This document shows, piece after piece, positions 33,553 to 42,611 of a stretch of 64,000 nt of DNA. The notes below the pieces were generated by a model. It was given only the letters and a program-made list of their open reading frames with translations, was not told the origin of the DNA and made no database searches. This stretch comes from an uncultured Dorea sp. (GTDB lineage Bacteria > Bacillota > Clostridia > Lachnospirales > Lachnospiraceae), in NCBI GenBank assembly GCA_910584095.1, contig CAJTYU010000001.1, forward strand, positions 248,001-312,000, written 5' to 3'. Both the position numbers and the translations under genes were made by a program. Each line of letters opens with the position of its first letter. Within the stretch, counting starts at the first letter, position 1.

Positions 33553-33690
33553 CTGTTACTGTTCACTCCGTTTTACAGCAACTTTCGCAAATCCGTTTAA
33601 AATTCGCTTCGCGATTGGGATTTGCTCACACCTGAATCACTTTCTTACGTACTTTGCAGTGAATACAAAGTACTGTGTGAACAGTAACAG
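33553..33690. repeat. structured inverted-repeat element between secE and nusG
   Basis: Outer arms CTGTTACTGTTCAC (33553-33566) and GTGAACAGTAACAG (33677-33690) are exact inverse complements. Inside are two further hairpins: GCAAATCC/GGATTTGC (33587-33594, 33618-33625) and GTACTTTG/CAAAGTAC (33649-33656, 33666-33673). It fills almost the whole gap. A collapsed copy lies at 54330-54353 and partial ones near 17541 and 57173. Confidence 0.7.
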
Positions 33691-33885
33691 TTATCTTACT
33701 AATAAATCCACCCCGTTCTGCACTAGGAAATCTACAACTGCGATAATGACTCCAAGTACCACGGATACAGAAACGACTGCCGCTGTCTGTTTTGCAAGTG
33801 TCTCTTTGTCCGGCCAGATGATCTTACGGAACTCTGCCTTCAGACCCTTGAACCAGCTCTTTTTCTGAGCTTCCTTTTTAGCCAT
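33691..33885 (-). CDS. secE: preprotein translocase subunit SecE
   Basis: A 64-residue single-span SecE: amphipathic helix WFKGLKAEFRKIIWPDKETL followed by one membrane segment (about 38-58). It clamps SecY. Its stop codon touches the end of the inverted-repeat element. Confidence 0.93.
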   Translation of the reverse strand: MAKKEAQKKSWFKGLKAEFRKIIWPDKETLAKQTAAVVSVSVVLGVIIAVVDFLVQNGVDLLVR

Positions 33886-33912
33886 AATCTACACACTCCT
33901 CCCAAAAGCAGA

Positions 33913-34062
33913 CTACTTCGTCTCTTTGTGCATCGTGTGTGATTTACAGAACCTGCAGTACTTCTTCGTCTGCATACGCTCAGGATGAGCTTTCTTATCC
34001 TTTGTCATGTTGTAGTTCCGCTGCTTGCACTCTGTACATTCTAAAGTAATTCTTGTACGCAC
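33913..34062 (-). CDS. rpmG: 50S ribosomal protein L33
   Basis: A 49-residue L33 starting with GTG at 34062 (GAGGTGG upstream). It has RTRITLECTECKQRNYNM and RFCKSHTMHKETK, with four zinc cysteines (9, 12, 37, 40), i.e. the zinc-containing form. It heads the secE-nusG operon, as in many Bacillota. No tRNA-Trp is present beside it. Confidence 0.95.
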   Translation of the reverse strand: MRTRITLECTECKQRNYNMTKDKKAHPERMQTKKYCRFCKSHTMHKETK

Positions 34063-34168
34063 AACTTCCACCTCGCTTCGTATATACATATTTTACGTGT
34101 TACGTTGGTAGCTTGCGAGGCTACCTAAAATTAGGCATAAAAAAAAGACCTACTTCCATCGCTAGAAT

Positions 34169-34198
34169 ACTATAGCATAGTATCCGCCCCGGAGTCAA
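34169..34198 (-). promoter_or_regulatory. promoter of rpmG-secE-nusG-rplKA
   Basis: -35 TTGACT (34193-34198), 18-base spacer, -10 TATAGT (34169-34174) on the minus strand. The ~100-base leader contains a GGTAGC/GCTACC stem near 34108-34126. Confidence 0.8.
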
Positions 34199-34294
34199 GC
34201 CTTTTTCACTGGTTTCCCTATATACTGCCTGCAAAAAAGCGAATGCATAGTTTACCGGGTACTCCGCGCGGACCGGATGCCCTGCGCGTTAACC

Positions 34295-35554
34295 CTAAAG
34301 CCTCCTGCATTCCATATAATACCGCTTCTGGGACTCCATTCCCATAGAAAATGTCTTACGCGGCAGAACGCCTCCCGCACAAATTGCCGAAAACAGAGAA
34401 CTCTTATCAATCGGCCGAAGCAGCATGCCGCAGACATTTTCTTCCTCCGAAAGCTCCTCTACCGCTTCCTTGCTATGTACATAATCAAGCTCCAATTCAG
34501 CCTGCCCCTCCATATATTTATCCAGAAAATGCTGCAGCAGTTCTACCGGCAGATGTCCTCCTGTATCAGACAGCTTAATTCCCATTCTGCATCCGCGCTG
34601 GATAAATATGATATCCGCTTCTCCCTCATCGCTGCATTTTTCCACGCCGCAGTTTCTAAGATTCTTCAAATATATTTCAAATCGGCTCGCTACGGCATCA
34701 AGTCTGCCGCCATAAAGCACTCTATGAATCGCCTCAAACCGAAGCGCGGGACAATGCAGATTCACTACCTCCACAAGAGCATATCTGGCCGGATGTCTCT
34801 TTGCTTCTTCCGCCGGCAGTCCATCCTTTAGATTTTCCCAGCAGGTCTTCGCCGCGGCAAGGGAATGGTTTCCATCCCCCGCCGCAAGAAATATCTCTGG
34901 ACTCTTACGTTCAAGCTTTTCGATCTTTTTCGTCAGTGCTTCTGCTTCTCTTCCTTCAACTGCATAACCGCATACCTTCCCGCCGCCAAACATCAGTTCC
35001 GTATCGTACAGCATGGGAAGTTCCTCTTTCTTCTGATATAAAGGCTCCAGCAAGCGACAATCTGCATCGTCCAGCAGCATCATGATGTGAGGACTTTCAA
35101 TCATTGCGTGTTTCCGGATTCCTACCCGAACCGGAATCCTTTCCTTGACAGTCTCCTCCGTTGCCCTTACCGGCTTTGCCGAACTCTCCGTATAATCATA
35201 AGCCTCCAAATCAAGAGCCGCAATCAATCCCACGCGGACACCCGCTTCTGTCTCTCGAACCGTGAGCACGTATCCCTCGCGAACCCTCTCCGCCAGAACT
35301 CCTTTTGCCAGATATCGCCGCATATTTGATTGGATTCCGGCCAGCCTCTGGGTATATGCCGCTTCATCCTCGGCTCCCAAATATGTCTCCGGATAAATAA
35401 TATGAAACGTTGACGGCGCATCGCCTACGCATTGCTTTACCCGCTCCCAATACTCCGGCTGGCTGGTAAACTGGTCGCAGGCGATTACCGCCCATTTTTT
35501 CTTGTCAATACTATCTGCCGGCAATAAGATATCCGCCCCACGCAAACATGCCAT
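34295..35554 (-). CDS. DUF1015 family protein
   Basis: A 419-residue cytoplasmic protein of the DUF1015 family. Visible hallmarks are the opening LRGADILLPADS..., AVIACDQFTSQPEYW, the IYPETYLG segment, IADGNHS-like AAGDGNHSLAAAK in the middle and the LVEVVNLHCPALRFEAIHR strand. In many Clostridia this family lies next to serine biosynthesis genes (from memory); here it stands alone between rpmG and two XRE genes. Function unknown to me. Start at 35554 has GGGAGG about ten bases upstream. Confidence 0.88.
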   Translation of the reverse strand: MACLRGADILLPADSIDKKKWAVIACDQFTSQPEYWERVKQCVGDAPSTFHIIYPETYLGAEDEAAYTQRLAGIQSNMRRYLAKGVLAERVREGYVLTVRETEAGVRVGLIAALDLEAYDYTESSAKPVRATEETVKERIPVRVGIRKHAMIESPHIMMLLDDADCRLLEPLYQKKEELPMLYDTELMFGGGKVCGYAVEGREAEALTKKIEKLERKSPEIFLAAGDGNHSLAAAKTCWENLKDGLPAEEAKRHPARYALVEVVNLHCPALRFEAIHRVLYGGRLDAVASRFEIYLKNLRNCGVEKCSDEGEADIIFIQRGCRMGIKLSDTGGHLPVELLQHFLDKYMEGQAELELDYVHSKEAVEELSEEENVCGMLLRPIDKSSLFSAICAGGVLPRKTFSMGMESQKRYYMECRRL

Positions 35555-35638
35555 GGCTTTTTGCCTCCCTCATTTGTTATAATCTTCTCTATTATAATCT
35601 ATTTCTATCAAATATACTATAAAAATATTCCGCCAAAA

Positions 35639-35664
35639 AACAGACGGCATTTCCGCCGCCTGTT
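35639..35664 (-). terminator. terminator of the XRE pair
   Basis: AACAGGCGGC and GCCGTCTGTT arms around a GGAAAT loop on the minus strand, followed by TTTTTTGG. Confidence 0.8.
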
Positions 35665-35716
35665 TACACAGTATTCAATTGTAATCCGTCGCCTGTTTAT
35701 CTCTCGGACGCCTTAA

Positions 35717-35956
35717 TCAGCCGTCCTCCTGCGTCCAGTCCCTGCCTATCAGCACGTCCAGAGATATCTCAAATATATCTGCCATTTTCCATAGCATAAA
35801 TATATCCGGAAGTCTCTTTCCAATCTCATAACCGGCAAGAGACGTCCTGTGTATCCACAGCTTTTTAGCAAGCTGAGTCTGCGACAAATTTTTTTCTTCC
35901 CTAAACCGCTTAATATTTCTCCCGACGACTCCTCTGCTCTCCTCTTTTGTCTTCAT
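35717..35956 (-). CDS. small XRE-family DNA-binding protein
   Basis: A 79-residue protein that is little more than a Cro/C1 helix-turn-helix (about 12-68: KRFREEKNLSQTQLAKKLW, IHRTSLAGYEIGKRLPDI, then SLDVLIGRDW). GGAAGG stands before its ATG, and it begins 47 bases inside the end of the preceding XRE gene, in another frame, so it depends on translation of that gene. Target unknown. Confidence 0.85.
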   Translation of the reverse strand: MKTKEESRGVVGRNIKRFREEKNLSQTQLAKKLWIHRTSLAGYEIGKRLPDIFMLWKMADIFEISLDVLIGRDWTQEDG

Positions 35957-36296
35957 GCGGACCTTCCATATTCTCCCTCAAATTTTTCTTCAGATCCAAC
36001 ACTGCCTGGCTGATAATTTTCAATTCTCCTATACTGCAGTCCTCCAAAACGTCCATGATCTCGCCCTGATAAATTCCCGAAGCATAATCAAGACTATCGC
36101 AAAGAAGGCTATCAGCAGACACATGCAGCGCATTAGAGGCTTTTATCAGAAAATCTATACTGAGCGTCGTCTTGGCGTTTTCTACATGGCTGATATGAGG
36201 AACCGAATACTCAATCTCGCCGGCAAGCTGTTCCTGTGAATAATTCATTGCCCTGCGCGCCTGCCTGATCCGTTTTCCCAGCTTCCTGTAATCCAT
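35910..36296 (-). CDS. XRE-family regulator with C-terminal extension
   Basis: A 128-residue protein: helix-turn-helix in residues 5-65 (MNYSQEQLAGEIEYSVPHISHVE), then a helical domain with CSIGELKIISQAVLDLK, a pattern often found at the end of clostridial XRE regulators. GGTAAAG serves as ribosome site. Its last 15 codons overlap the next XRE gene. Overlap of two regulators of the same fold suggests a self-contained switch; partner genes are not evident. Confidence 0.87.
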   Translation of the reverse strand: MDYRKLGKRIRQARRAMNYSQEQLAGEIEYSVPHISHVENAKTTLSIDFLIKASNALHVSADSLLCDSLDYASGIYQGEIMDVLEDCSIGELKIISQAVLDLKKNLRENMEGPHEDKRGEQRSRREKY

Positions 36297-36705
36297 TTCT
36301 TTACCTCCAGTGCTCTTACAGCCATTTTAATGAATACGCTTTTGCATGACCATTAAGTACAAAGATAGTTATTTCCTTATAATTTAAAATCTATAAATTT
36401 TTCCAGCCGCATAATCTCCTTTGCTTTTATATCACGCTTAAAAAAACACATACTTTTCCTATTCTCGCGTATATTTATTCATGAAATATATATTTTGTCC
36501 CAGACGTACCTTTAAATAAGCGGGAATCCAGACTTTTGCCTTGGCAGGCTTTTACTAATCCGGGTTCCGTTATCGTCTTCAGGTTTATTTACGAACACTA
36601 ACGTTTTTATAGAATAAAACCATGGATTTCTTACACAAAGATATGGAAAAATTTCCAAAAAAGTTGTACAATATAAACATATAACATTTAAGAAGGGAGT
36701 TTATT
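36297..36705. other. 409-base intergenic region ahead of glgC
   Basis: Very AT-rich divergent region between the XRE pair and glgC. No gene. The glgC promoter must lie near its right end, where TACAAT (36664-36669) is the best -10 candidate without a convincing -35; a GGAAA/TTTCC palindrome sits just before it. Near 36519-36569 a GC-richer patch has partly complementary CGGGAATCC and CCGGGTTCCG ends. Confidence 0.4.
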
Positions 36706-37845
36706 ATGAAGCACAATGATATGTTAGCAATGATTCTTGCCGGCGGACGTGGTTCCCGTCTGCATGATCTAACCAACAAAGTTGCAAAACCGGCTGTATC
36801 ATACGGTGGAAAATATAAAATTATCGATTTTCCGATTAGTAACTGCGCAAATAGTGGTATTGATGTAGTTGGTGTCCTGACCCAATATGAGTCAGTTATT
36901 TTAAACAGCTATGTAGCTGCCGGGGGACGCTGGGGTCTTGACGCAAAAGACAGCGGCGTATATGTTTTGCCGCCCCGCGAGAAAGCGGATGCGAATCTCG
37001 ATGTTTACCGGGGTACTGCCGACGCAATTTCACAAAACATTGATTTTATTGATACTTTCAGCCCAGAGTACCTGCTGGTCCTCTCCGGCGACCATATCTA
37101 CAAGATGGATTATGACAAGATGTTAGACTTCCACAAAGAGAACGGTGCAGACGCTACTATCGCTGTTATCGAAGTTCCCATGAAAGAAGCTAGCCGTTTT
37201 GGTATCATGAACACCGATGAAAACGGACAAATCGTAGAGTTTGAGGAGAAACCGCCTCAGCCGAAGAGCAATCTGGCTTCGATGGGTATCTATATCTTCT
37301 CATGGAAGCTGCTCCGCAAGATGCTGGTTGCCGATATGAAGAATGCCGAATCCAGCCACGATTTCGGCAAGGATATTATTCCTGCTCTTTTAAACGACAG
37401 CCGCAAGCTTATGGCTTACAAATTTAAAGGTTATTGGAAGGATGTTGGAACCATTGACTCCCTCTGGGAAGCTAACATGGATCTCCTTGATAAGAAAAGC
37501 GCTCTGGATCTTGGCGACTCTTCTTGGAAAATTTATACCCAAGATACTAATTCCTTACCCCAATACATTGGTCAAGACGCTGAAATCAGCCGTGCGTTCA
37601 TTACTCAGGGCTGTGTGATCGACGGACAGGTTAAAAATTCCGTCCTGTTTACAGGCGCCAAGGTCGCCGCAGGAGCCAAGGTCATCGATTCCGTGCTGAT
37701 GCCTGGCGCTGTTATAGAAGAAGGCGCCGTCGTAACGCGTGCATTAGTTGCAGACGGAATTAAGATCGGCGCCCGCGCTGTCGTTGGCTCTGCAGACAGC
37801 GAGAATATTGAATTAGTTGCAAAACGCGTAAAGGGGGAGGAATAA
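36706..37845 (+). CDS. glgC: glucose-1-phosphate adenylyltransferase, catalytic subunit
   Basis: A 379-residue ADP-glucose pyrophosphorylase making ADP-glucose for glycogen. The nucleotidyltransferase motif GGRGSRLHDLTNKVAKPAV, substrate segments SGDHIYKMDY and FEEKPPQPKS, and the C-terminal left-handed beta-helix (EISRAFITQGCVIDGQVKNS) are complete. AGGGAG precedes the ATG. It is followed by glgD after one base, the two-subunit arrangement known from Bacillota. Confidence 0.97.
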   Translation: MKHNDMLAMILAGGRGSRLHDLTNKVAKPAVSYGGKYKIIDFPISNCANSGIDVVGVLTQYESVILNSYVAAGGRWGLDAKDSGVYVLPPREKADANLDVYRGTADAISQNIDFIDTFSPEYLLVLSGDHIYKMDYDKMLDFHKENGADATIAVIEVPMKEASRFGIMNTDENGQIVEFEEKPPQPKSNLASMGIYIFSWKLLRKMLVADMKNAESSHDFGKDIIPALLNDSRKLMAYKFKGYWKDVGTIDSLWEANMDLLDKKSALDLGDSSWKIYTQDTNSLPQYIGQDAEISRAFITQGCVIDGQVKNSVLFTGAKVAAGAKVIDSVLMPGAVIEEGAVVTRALVADGIKIGARAVVGSADSENIELVAKRVKGEE

Positions 37846-37846
37846 T

Positions 37847-38959
37847 ATGAGTAAAGCACTAGGTATTATTAATTTCGCCGGAAATCATATTAACATTCGC
37901 GGCCTTCAGTTTTACCGCCCGGTTGGAGCTATTTCCTTCCTTGGAAGATACCGTGTCATTGATTTCCCGGTTTCAAATTTCAGCAACAGCGGTATTGAAA
38001 ACATCCATGTATATGTGCGGCGGAAACCAAGATCTCTGGCCGAGCACCTTGGAACAGGACGTCATTATAACATCAATTCCAAACGCGGAAGACTGCATCT
38101 TTTGTTTGCCGAGGAAGGTATGGAAAGCCTGTACAGCAACGATATTTCCGCTTATATCGACAATATTGAGGTTATTGAAAATTCGTCCAGCGAATATGTA
38201 ATCATTGCACCAAGCTGTATGGTATTCAAGCAGGATTTTGACGCGCTTCTGAACCAGCATATTGAATCCGGCGCTGATATCACACTTTTATACCACTCTA
38301 CTGACGAAGCAAAGGAAAAGTTTTTAACCTGCCAGACTCTGGATCTGAACAAGCAGAAAGGCGTTACCGCTATTTCGCCAAACCGGGGCAGCAAAAAGAG
38401 CCAGTACATCTTTATGGATACTTATGTAATGAAAAGGGATCTCTTTATTGACCTGATTAAAAACACCCACAAATCCTCTGCACTGTACACTTTGACGGAT
38501 GCCGTGAACCTTATATGTCAGGAGATGGATGTGCGCGCTGTTGCACACCGCGGCTTCTTTGCTTCCATCACAGATTTCAAAGCTTACTACGACGCTAATC
38601 TGGATTTGATTGACTATAAGACAGCTTGTTCTCTATTTGATGAAGACTGGCCGATCTACACTAGAACAAATGATTCCTGCCCGACCCAGTATTTTGAGGA
38701 TGCCCGCGTAAAAGCTTCCATCGTTTCCAACGGATGTTTGATCGAGGGCACCATTGAAAATTCTGTTCTCGGACGAGGCTGTGTTATCAAAAAAGGCGCT
38801 TCTATTAAAAACTGCGTAATACTTCCAGACGTTGTGGTAGGAGAAGATACCGTTCTTGAAAATGTAGTCGTTGACAAGCATGCCAGGATTACCAAGGTAA
38901 AAGAAGTTAAAGGAACCCCTGAAAATCCAGGATACGTAAAACGCGGCGATTCTCTGTAG
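37847..38959 (+). CDS. glgD: ADP-glucose pyrophosphorylase regulatory subunit GlgD
   Basis: A 370-residue GlgC paralogue. It keeps the fold and the C-terminal beta-helix (VSNGCLIEGTIENSVLGRGC) but the N-terminal GGxGxRL nucleotide loop is replaced by NFAGNHINIRGLQFYRPV, which fits the known low-activity regulatory partner GlgD. The start codon is one base after the glgC stop, with GGGGAGG inside glgC, so the two are coupled for a heterotetramer. Confidence 0.96.
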   Translation: MSKALGIINFAGNHINIRGLQFYRPVGAISFLGRYRVIDFPVSNFSNSGIENIHVYVRRKPRSLAEHLGTGRHYNINSKRGRLHLLFAEEGMESLYSNDISAYIDNIEVIENSSSEYVIIAPSCMVFKQDFDALLNQHIESGADITLLYHSTDEAKEKFLTCQTLDLNKQKGVTAISPNRGSKKSQYIFMDTYVMKRDLFIDLIKNTHKSSALYTLTDAVNLICQEMDVRAVAHRGFFASITDFKAYYDANLDLIDYKTACSLFDEDWPIYTRTNDSCPTQYFEDARVKASIVSNGCLIEGTIENSVLGRGCVIKKGASIKNCVILPDVVVGEDTVLENVVVDKHARITKVKEVKGTPENPGYVKRGDSL

Positions 38960-39018
38960 AAATTTTTTATTCTGCCTGCATCGTAACAACGCGTCTTCCT
39001 GTGCACAAAAGCACAACA

Positions 39019-39064
39019 AACCGCTGCCCCAAAAGAGCCTGTCTCTTCTGGGACGGCGGTTTTC
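39019..39064 (+). terminator. terminator of glgCD
   Basis: AAACCGC...GCGGTTTT outer arms with inner AAGAG/CTCTT, imperfect stem, T tract at the right end. Confidence 0.75.
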
Positions 39065-39111
39065 CTTTCAATTGACCTTTATAATTATATTATTTCATAG
39101 GAGTTTATATT

Positions 39112-40206
39112 ATGTCGACAATTATGGATTATTTGACTTGGCGCGGCGACTTAACATTTACCCAATCACCTTTTAATGAAATTGATAACCTTCTTCTATC
39201 CTGCTTATCCTATGCAGAACTGGATGGAATCGTTCCGAAACGCCGAGGATCCGTTACAATTGCAGAAGCGTCCGCCGCTTTCTTTGAAAAACATACTGAA
39301 AAAGAAATAAACTCTTACCGCTCCTTTCTCCGTCAGGTTCCATTCCTCCTAAAGGCTATGGCAGAGACCAAACGCTTCGGCAAGGCGGAACTTATGCATT
39401 ACGTAAATAAAGTCAGCGCCAAAAGGGAGCTTCAATTCTCTGCTGTCGAGATATTCTTAGGCGACGGAACCTCTTATATCGCATACCGCGGAACTGACGA
39501 TACGCTGATCGGCTGGCGGGAAGACTTTAATATGAGCATCGGAAGCGTACCTTCAGAGCATATCGCTGCCAAATACCTGTCCCAGACCGGCAGTTTTAAC
39601 CGGCATATGCTCCGTGTCGGCGGGCACTCCAAGGGCGGTCATCTGGCGCTGTATGCTTCCGCCAAATGCGATCGAGCTGTACAGCGGCGTATCCTTGGCG
39701 TTTATAACAACGATGGTCCGGGATTTAATCACAATCTGTCAGAAGATGAAGACTTTAAAAAGATCCAGCCGAGAATCCACCGGTTTATCCCCGAATTTTC
39801 CATAGTTGGAATGCTGATGCACCACAATGCGAAGCCGATCGTCATCCAAAGCTCCGGAACCGGAATCCGCCAGCATAATGCATTTAACTGGCAGCTGGAA
39901 GGCGCCCGCTTTCTGCGAAGCCCCTCCCTCAACCCTGCGGCTGAAGGATTTGGTGAATCCATGAAAACGTGGCTGGAACAAATGAACCTTTCTGAGCGCC
40001 AGCTCTTTATCGACGATATGTTTTCTGTTTTGGACGCCTCCGGCGCCGTAACTGTATCGGAACTCCAGACTCAGGGACTGCGCGGCATGGCTCCTATGCT
40101 CCGGCAGCTCAATGACCTTCATCCGGAAACCAAAGAGAAGATCGATCTGCTGCTTCGGCTCCTGATCAGCCAATGGGCGGAATCCAAGCGGACGCTTCTT
40201 CCCTAA
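39112..40206 (+). CDS. DUF2974 alpha/beta-hydrolase-like protein
   Basis: A 364-residue cytoplasmic protein of the DUF2974 (Mbeg1-like) family. It begins with the family's DYLTWRGDLTF and FNEIDNLLLSCLSYA, has YIAYRGTDDTLIGWRED, the nucleophile elbow GGHSKGGHLALYA (Ser in GHSKG), and YNNDGPGFN for the acid. The lipase-like fold suggests an esterase or acyl hydrolase; no substrate is known to me. It has its own leader after the glg terminator (ribosome site AGGAG). Confidence 0.88.
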   Translation: MSTIMDYLTWRGDLTFTQSPFNEIDNLLLSCLSYAELDGIVPKRRGSVTIAEASAAFFEKHTEKEINSYRSFLRQVPFLLKAMAETKRFGKAELMHYVNKVSAKRELQFSAVEIFLGDGTSYIAYRGTDDTLIGWREDFNMSIGSVPSEHIAAKYLSQTGSFNRHMLRVGGHSKGGHLALYASAKCDRAVQRRILGVYNNDGPGFNHNLSEDEDFKKIQPRIHRFIPEFSIVGMLMHHNAKPIVIQSSGTGIRQHNAFNWQLEGARFLRSPSLNPAAEGFGESMKTWLEQMNLSERQLFIDDMFSVLDASGAVTVSELQTQGLRGMAPMLRQLNDLHPETKEKIDLLLRLLISQWAESKRTLLP

Positions 40207-40228
40207 AAAATTCTCCCGCGCGGGTGAA

Positions 40229-40262
40229 TGTGCCTGCCGTTTGCTGTTGTCGGGCAGACACA
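40229..40262. other. hairpin between converging DUF2974 and purC genes
   Basis: TGTGCCTGCC and GGCAGACACA form a ten-base stem with one wobble. No T tract on either side, so a terminator call would be weak. Confidence 0.4.
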
Positions 40263-40285
40263 TCCTAACTCTGCGGATAAAAATG

Positions 40286-41164
40286 TTATGCCAGTTCTTT
40301 GCCGGTCAGGAGCCGGTATGCCTGCAGATACTTCTCAATCGTCTTGTCTACGATATCCTGCGGCAGCGTCCAGTCATGGTCTGTATTCGCCTTCAGCCAG
40401 TCTCTGGCAAACTGCTTGTCAAAGGACGGCTGTCCATGGCCTGGCTCATACCCTTCAGCCGGCCAGAACCGGGAGCTGTCGGGGGTAAGCATCTCATCGC
40501 CGATTACGATATTTCCCTCCTCGTCTAAGCCAAATTCAAACTTGGTATCCGCGATAATGATCCCACGGCTTAAAGCATACTCCGCGCACTTCTTATACAG
40601 CGTCAGGGAATAATCCCGAAGCTTCAAAGCATATTCTTCACCTTTGCCCGGAAAACGCTTCTCAAGGTACTCTGCGCTCTCCGCATAAGAAATATTCTCG
40701 TCGTGATCGCCGATCTCCGCTTTGGTAGACGGCGTATAGATCGGCTCCGGAAGCTTATCCGACTCCTTTAAGCCCTCAGGGAGCTGAATGCCGCATACCT
40801 TCCCGGTCTTCTCATAGCTCGCCCAGCCGCTTCCCGTAATATAACCGCGGACGATACACTCTACCGGCAGCATCTCTAATTTCCTGCACAGCATGCTGCT
40901 GCCGTCAAACTTATCCTGCCGGAAATATTCCGGCATGTCCTGCACATCCACAGAAAGCATATGATTCGGCAAGATATCCTCCGTCATATCGAACCAGAAT
41001 TTGGACATCTGGGTAAGCACGGAGCCTTTCTTAGTCACTTCATTTTTCAGAATCACGTCAAAACAGCTGATCCGGTCTGTGGCAACCATAATCAGGCTGC
41101 CGCCGTTGTCATAGATCTCCCTGACCTTTCCTTCTTTCACTGGTTTCATTTCTTGTACGCTCAT
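40286..41164 (-). CDS. purC: SAICAR synthase (purine biosynthesis)
   Basis: A 292-residue phosphoribosylaminoimidazole-succinocarboxamide synthase, which joins aspartate to CAIR with ATP. KEGKVREIYDNGGSLIMVATDRISCFDV at the N-terminus (quoted in parts: KEGKVREIYD, ATDRISCFDV), PVECIVRGYITGSGW and DTKFEFGLDEEG are diagnostic. ATG at 41164 follows GAGGTG; the frame extends five codons further without need. It is a lone pur gene here. The 200 bases upstream show no riboswitch that I recognise. Confidence 0.96.
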   Translation of the reverse strand: MSVQEMKPVKEGKVREIYDNGGSLIMVATDRISCFDVILKNEVTKKGSVLTQMSKFWFDMTEDILPNHMLSVDVQDMPEYFRQDKFDGSSMLCRKLEMLPVECIVRGYITGSGWASYEKTGKVCGIQLPEGLKESDKLPEPIYTPSTKAEIGDHDENISYAESAEYLEKRFPGKGEEYALKLRDYSLTLYKKCAEYALSRGIIIADTKFEFGLDEEGNIVIGDEMLTPDSSRFWPAEGYEPGHGQPSFDKQFARDWLKANTDHDWTLPQDIVDKTIEKYLQAYRLLTGKELA

Positions 41165-41256
41165 CTTTTTGCACCTCATCTATCATCTCTTATTTTACAT
41201 TAACACTATTACCGTAACATTTTTATCCTCTAATTGCAATATAAGTCTTACCATAA

Positions 41257-41296
41257 ATGAAAATGACCCAGGCGGCTGCTCTCAGGTCATTTTCAT
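41257..41296. terminator. hairpin behind mtlD
   Basis: ATGAAAATGACC and GGTCATTTTCAT, perfect 12-base arms with a 16-base loop, in the 199-base gap between mtlD (3' end) and purC (5' end). The T tract after it on the minus strand is short. Confidence 0.55.
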
Positions 41297-41363
41297 CATT
41301 TATTATTTTATTACAGTTAAGGCTTCATTAGTTTCAAGCAGCCTGTTTTTAGTGTTGCGTATA

Positions 41364-42506
41364 CTATTTGAGTTTCTCGTACTCAGCCACGATCCTGTCT
41401 AACAGCTGATCGTCCGTCAAACCGGTAATCTCCGCCGCAGCCGCGCGGACGCCCTTTGCCGCGATCTTCTCCTGCAGTTCTGCGCTCTGCTTATCCTCTG
41501 GATTATTATAATGCAGCGCTGCGCCGACGCCTGTCAGAAGATGGTCTACCGGAAGCCCATAACCTGCCGACGTCATAAGAGGCTTGATCAGACGGTCTGT
41601 GGGACTCAGCTTTCGAAGCGGTTCCCGGCCTACGCGGGTCACATCGTCCTGCAGGTATGGATTTTTGAAACGGCTGATAATCTTCTTAATGTATGCGGCG
41701 TGCTTCTCTGCATCAAATCCGTACTTCTTGATCAGCCCGTCTCCGCTTTCCTTCATAGCGGCAGACACAATTTCGTAGATTTTCTCATCGGCGATTGCCT
41801 TATCAATCGTCGGGATGCCCCTAAGCGTTCCCAAATATGCAGTAATGCAGTGTCCGGTATTCAAGGTAAATAATTTACGCTCAATATAAGCCATCAGATC
41901 ATCTACCAGCGTCATGCCTGTAATCTCCGGGATCTCGCCTTTGAAACCGGATTTCTCAACATCCCACTCATAGTAGCGCTCTACCACAACGTCGATGAAA
42001 TTCTCGCTTTTTACCGGAGGTACAATCCTGTCTACCGCACAGTCCGGAAAGCCTACATACTTGTCTGCAAATGCCTTTCCCGCATCGCTCAGGTTCTCGT
42101 ATACCGCTTTCTTAAGCTGGGAAGTTCCGCGGATTGCATTCTCGCAGGCAATCATGTTCATAGGCTCTTCTACGCCCATCTCCATACGTTTTTCAATCGC
42201 CTTTGCAATCGTCGGAGCAATCCTCGGCAGGATTACAAGGCCCACCGCCGTCGTTACGATGTCTGCCGCCGCAATCTCATCTACCGCCTCCGGCTTCGTA
42301 GAATTAACGCCGCAGATATTCTCCAGTTTCTGATCCTCGCATTCCACGTCCATAATGTGAACAGTGTAAGTCTTGTCCTCGTTGATCTTATCGATCACCG
42401 CGTCAACCACGTCTGCAAATACTACCTGATAACCGGACTGGCTGAGCAGGGCTCCGATAAACCCGCGGCCAATATTGCCTGCGCCAAACTGAACTGCTTT
42501 TTTCAT
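41364..42506 (-). CDS. mtlD: mannitol-1-phosphate 5-dehydrogenase
   Basis: A 380-residue NAD-dependent polyol dehydrogenase that turns mannitol-1-phosphate into fructose-6-phosphate. N-terminal dinucleotide fold FGAGNIGRGFIG, the family's ACENAIRGTSQLK, DCAVDRIVPP, and the C-terminal domain with NTGHCITAYLG containing the catalytic Lys/His region. AAAAGGAGAGG precedes the ATG. It follows mtlA on the same strand, with a stable hairpin in the 105-base gap. Confidence 0.96.
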   Translation of the reverse strand: MKKAVQFGAGNIGRGFIGALLSQSGYQVVFADVVDAVIDKINEDKTYTVHIMDVECEDQKLENICGVNSTKPEAVDEIAAADIVTTAVGLVILPRIAPTIAKAIEKRMEMGVEEPMNMIACENAIRGTSQLKKAVYENLSDAGKAFADKYVGFPDCAVDRIVPPVKSENFIDVVVERYYEWDVEKSGFKGEIPEITGMTLVDDLMAYIERKLFTLNTGHCITAYLGTLRGIPTIDKAIADEKIYEIVSAAMKESGDGLIKKYGFDAEKHAAYIKKIISRFKNPYLQDDVTRVGREPLRKLSPTDRLIKPLMTSAGYGLPVDHLLTGVGAALHYNNPEDKQSAELQEKIAAKGVRAAAAEITGLTDDQLLDRIVAEYEKLK

Positions 42507-42578
42507 GACAATCCTCTCCTTTTATTTTTTTATTTTATTTTTTGCCACATTTCATAGGATAACATTTAATCCTAAATC

Positions 42579-42600
42579 GGAAGGGAGAAATCTCCCTTCC
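42579..42600 (-). other. intercistronic hairpin between mtlA and mtlD
   Basis: Perfect nine-base palindromic arms GGAAGGGAG and CTCCCTTCC with a four-base loop, 12 bases after the mtlA stop and with no T run. More like an mRNA-stability or partial-termination element than a full terminator. Confidence 0.6.
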
Positions 42601-42611
42601 TGCTATATCAT

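Noticed and set aside
33886..34168. tRNA-Trp, often found between rpmG and secE or nearby
   Set aside because: No cloverleaf, no GTTCGA-type T loop; absent here.
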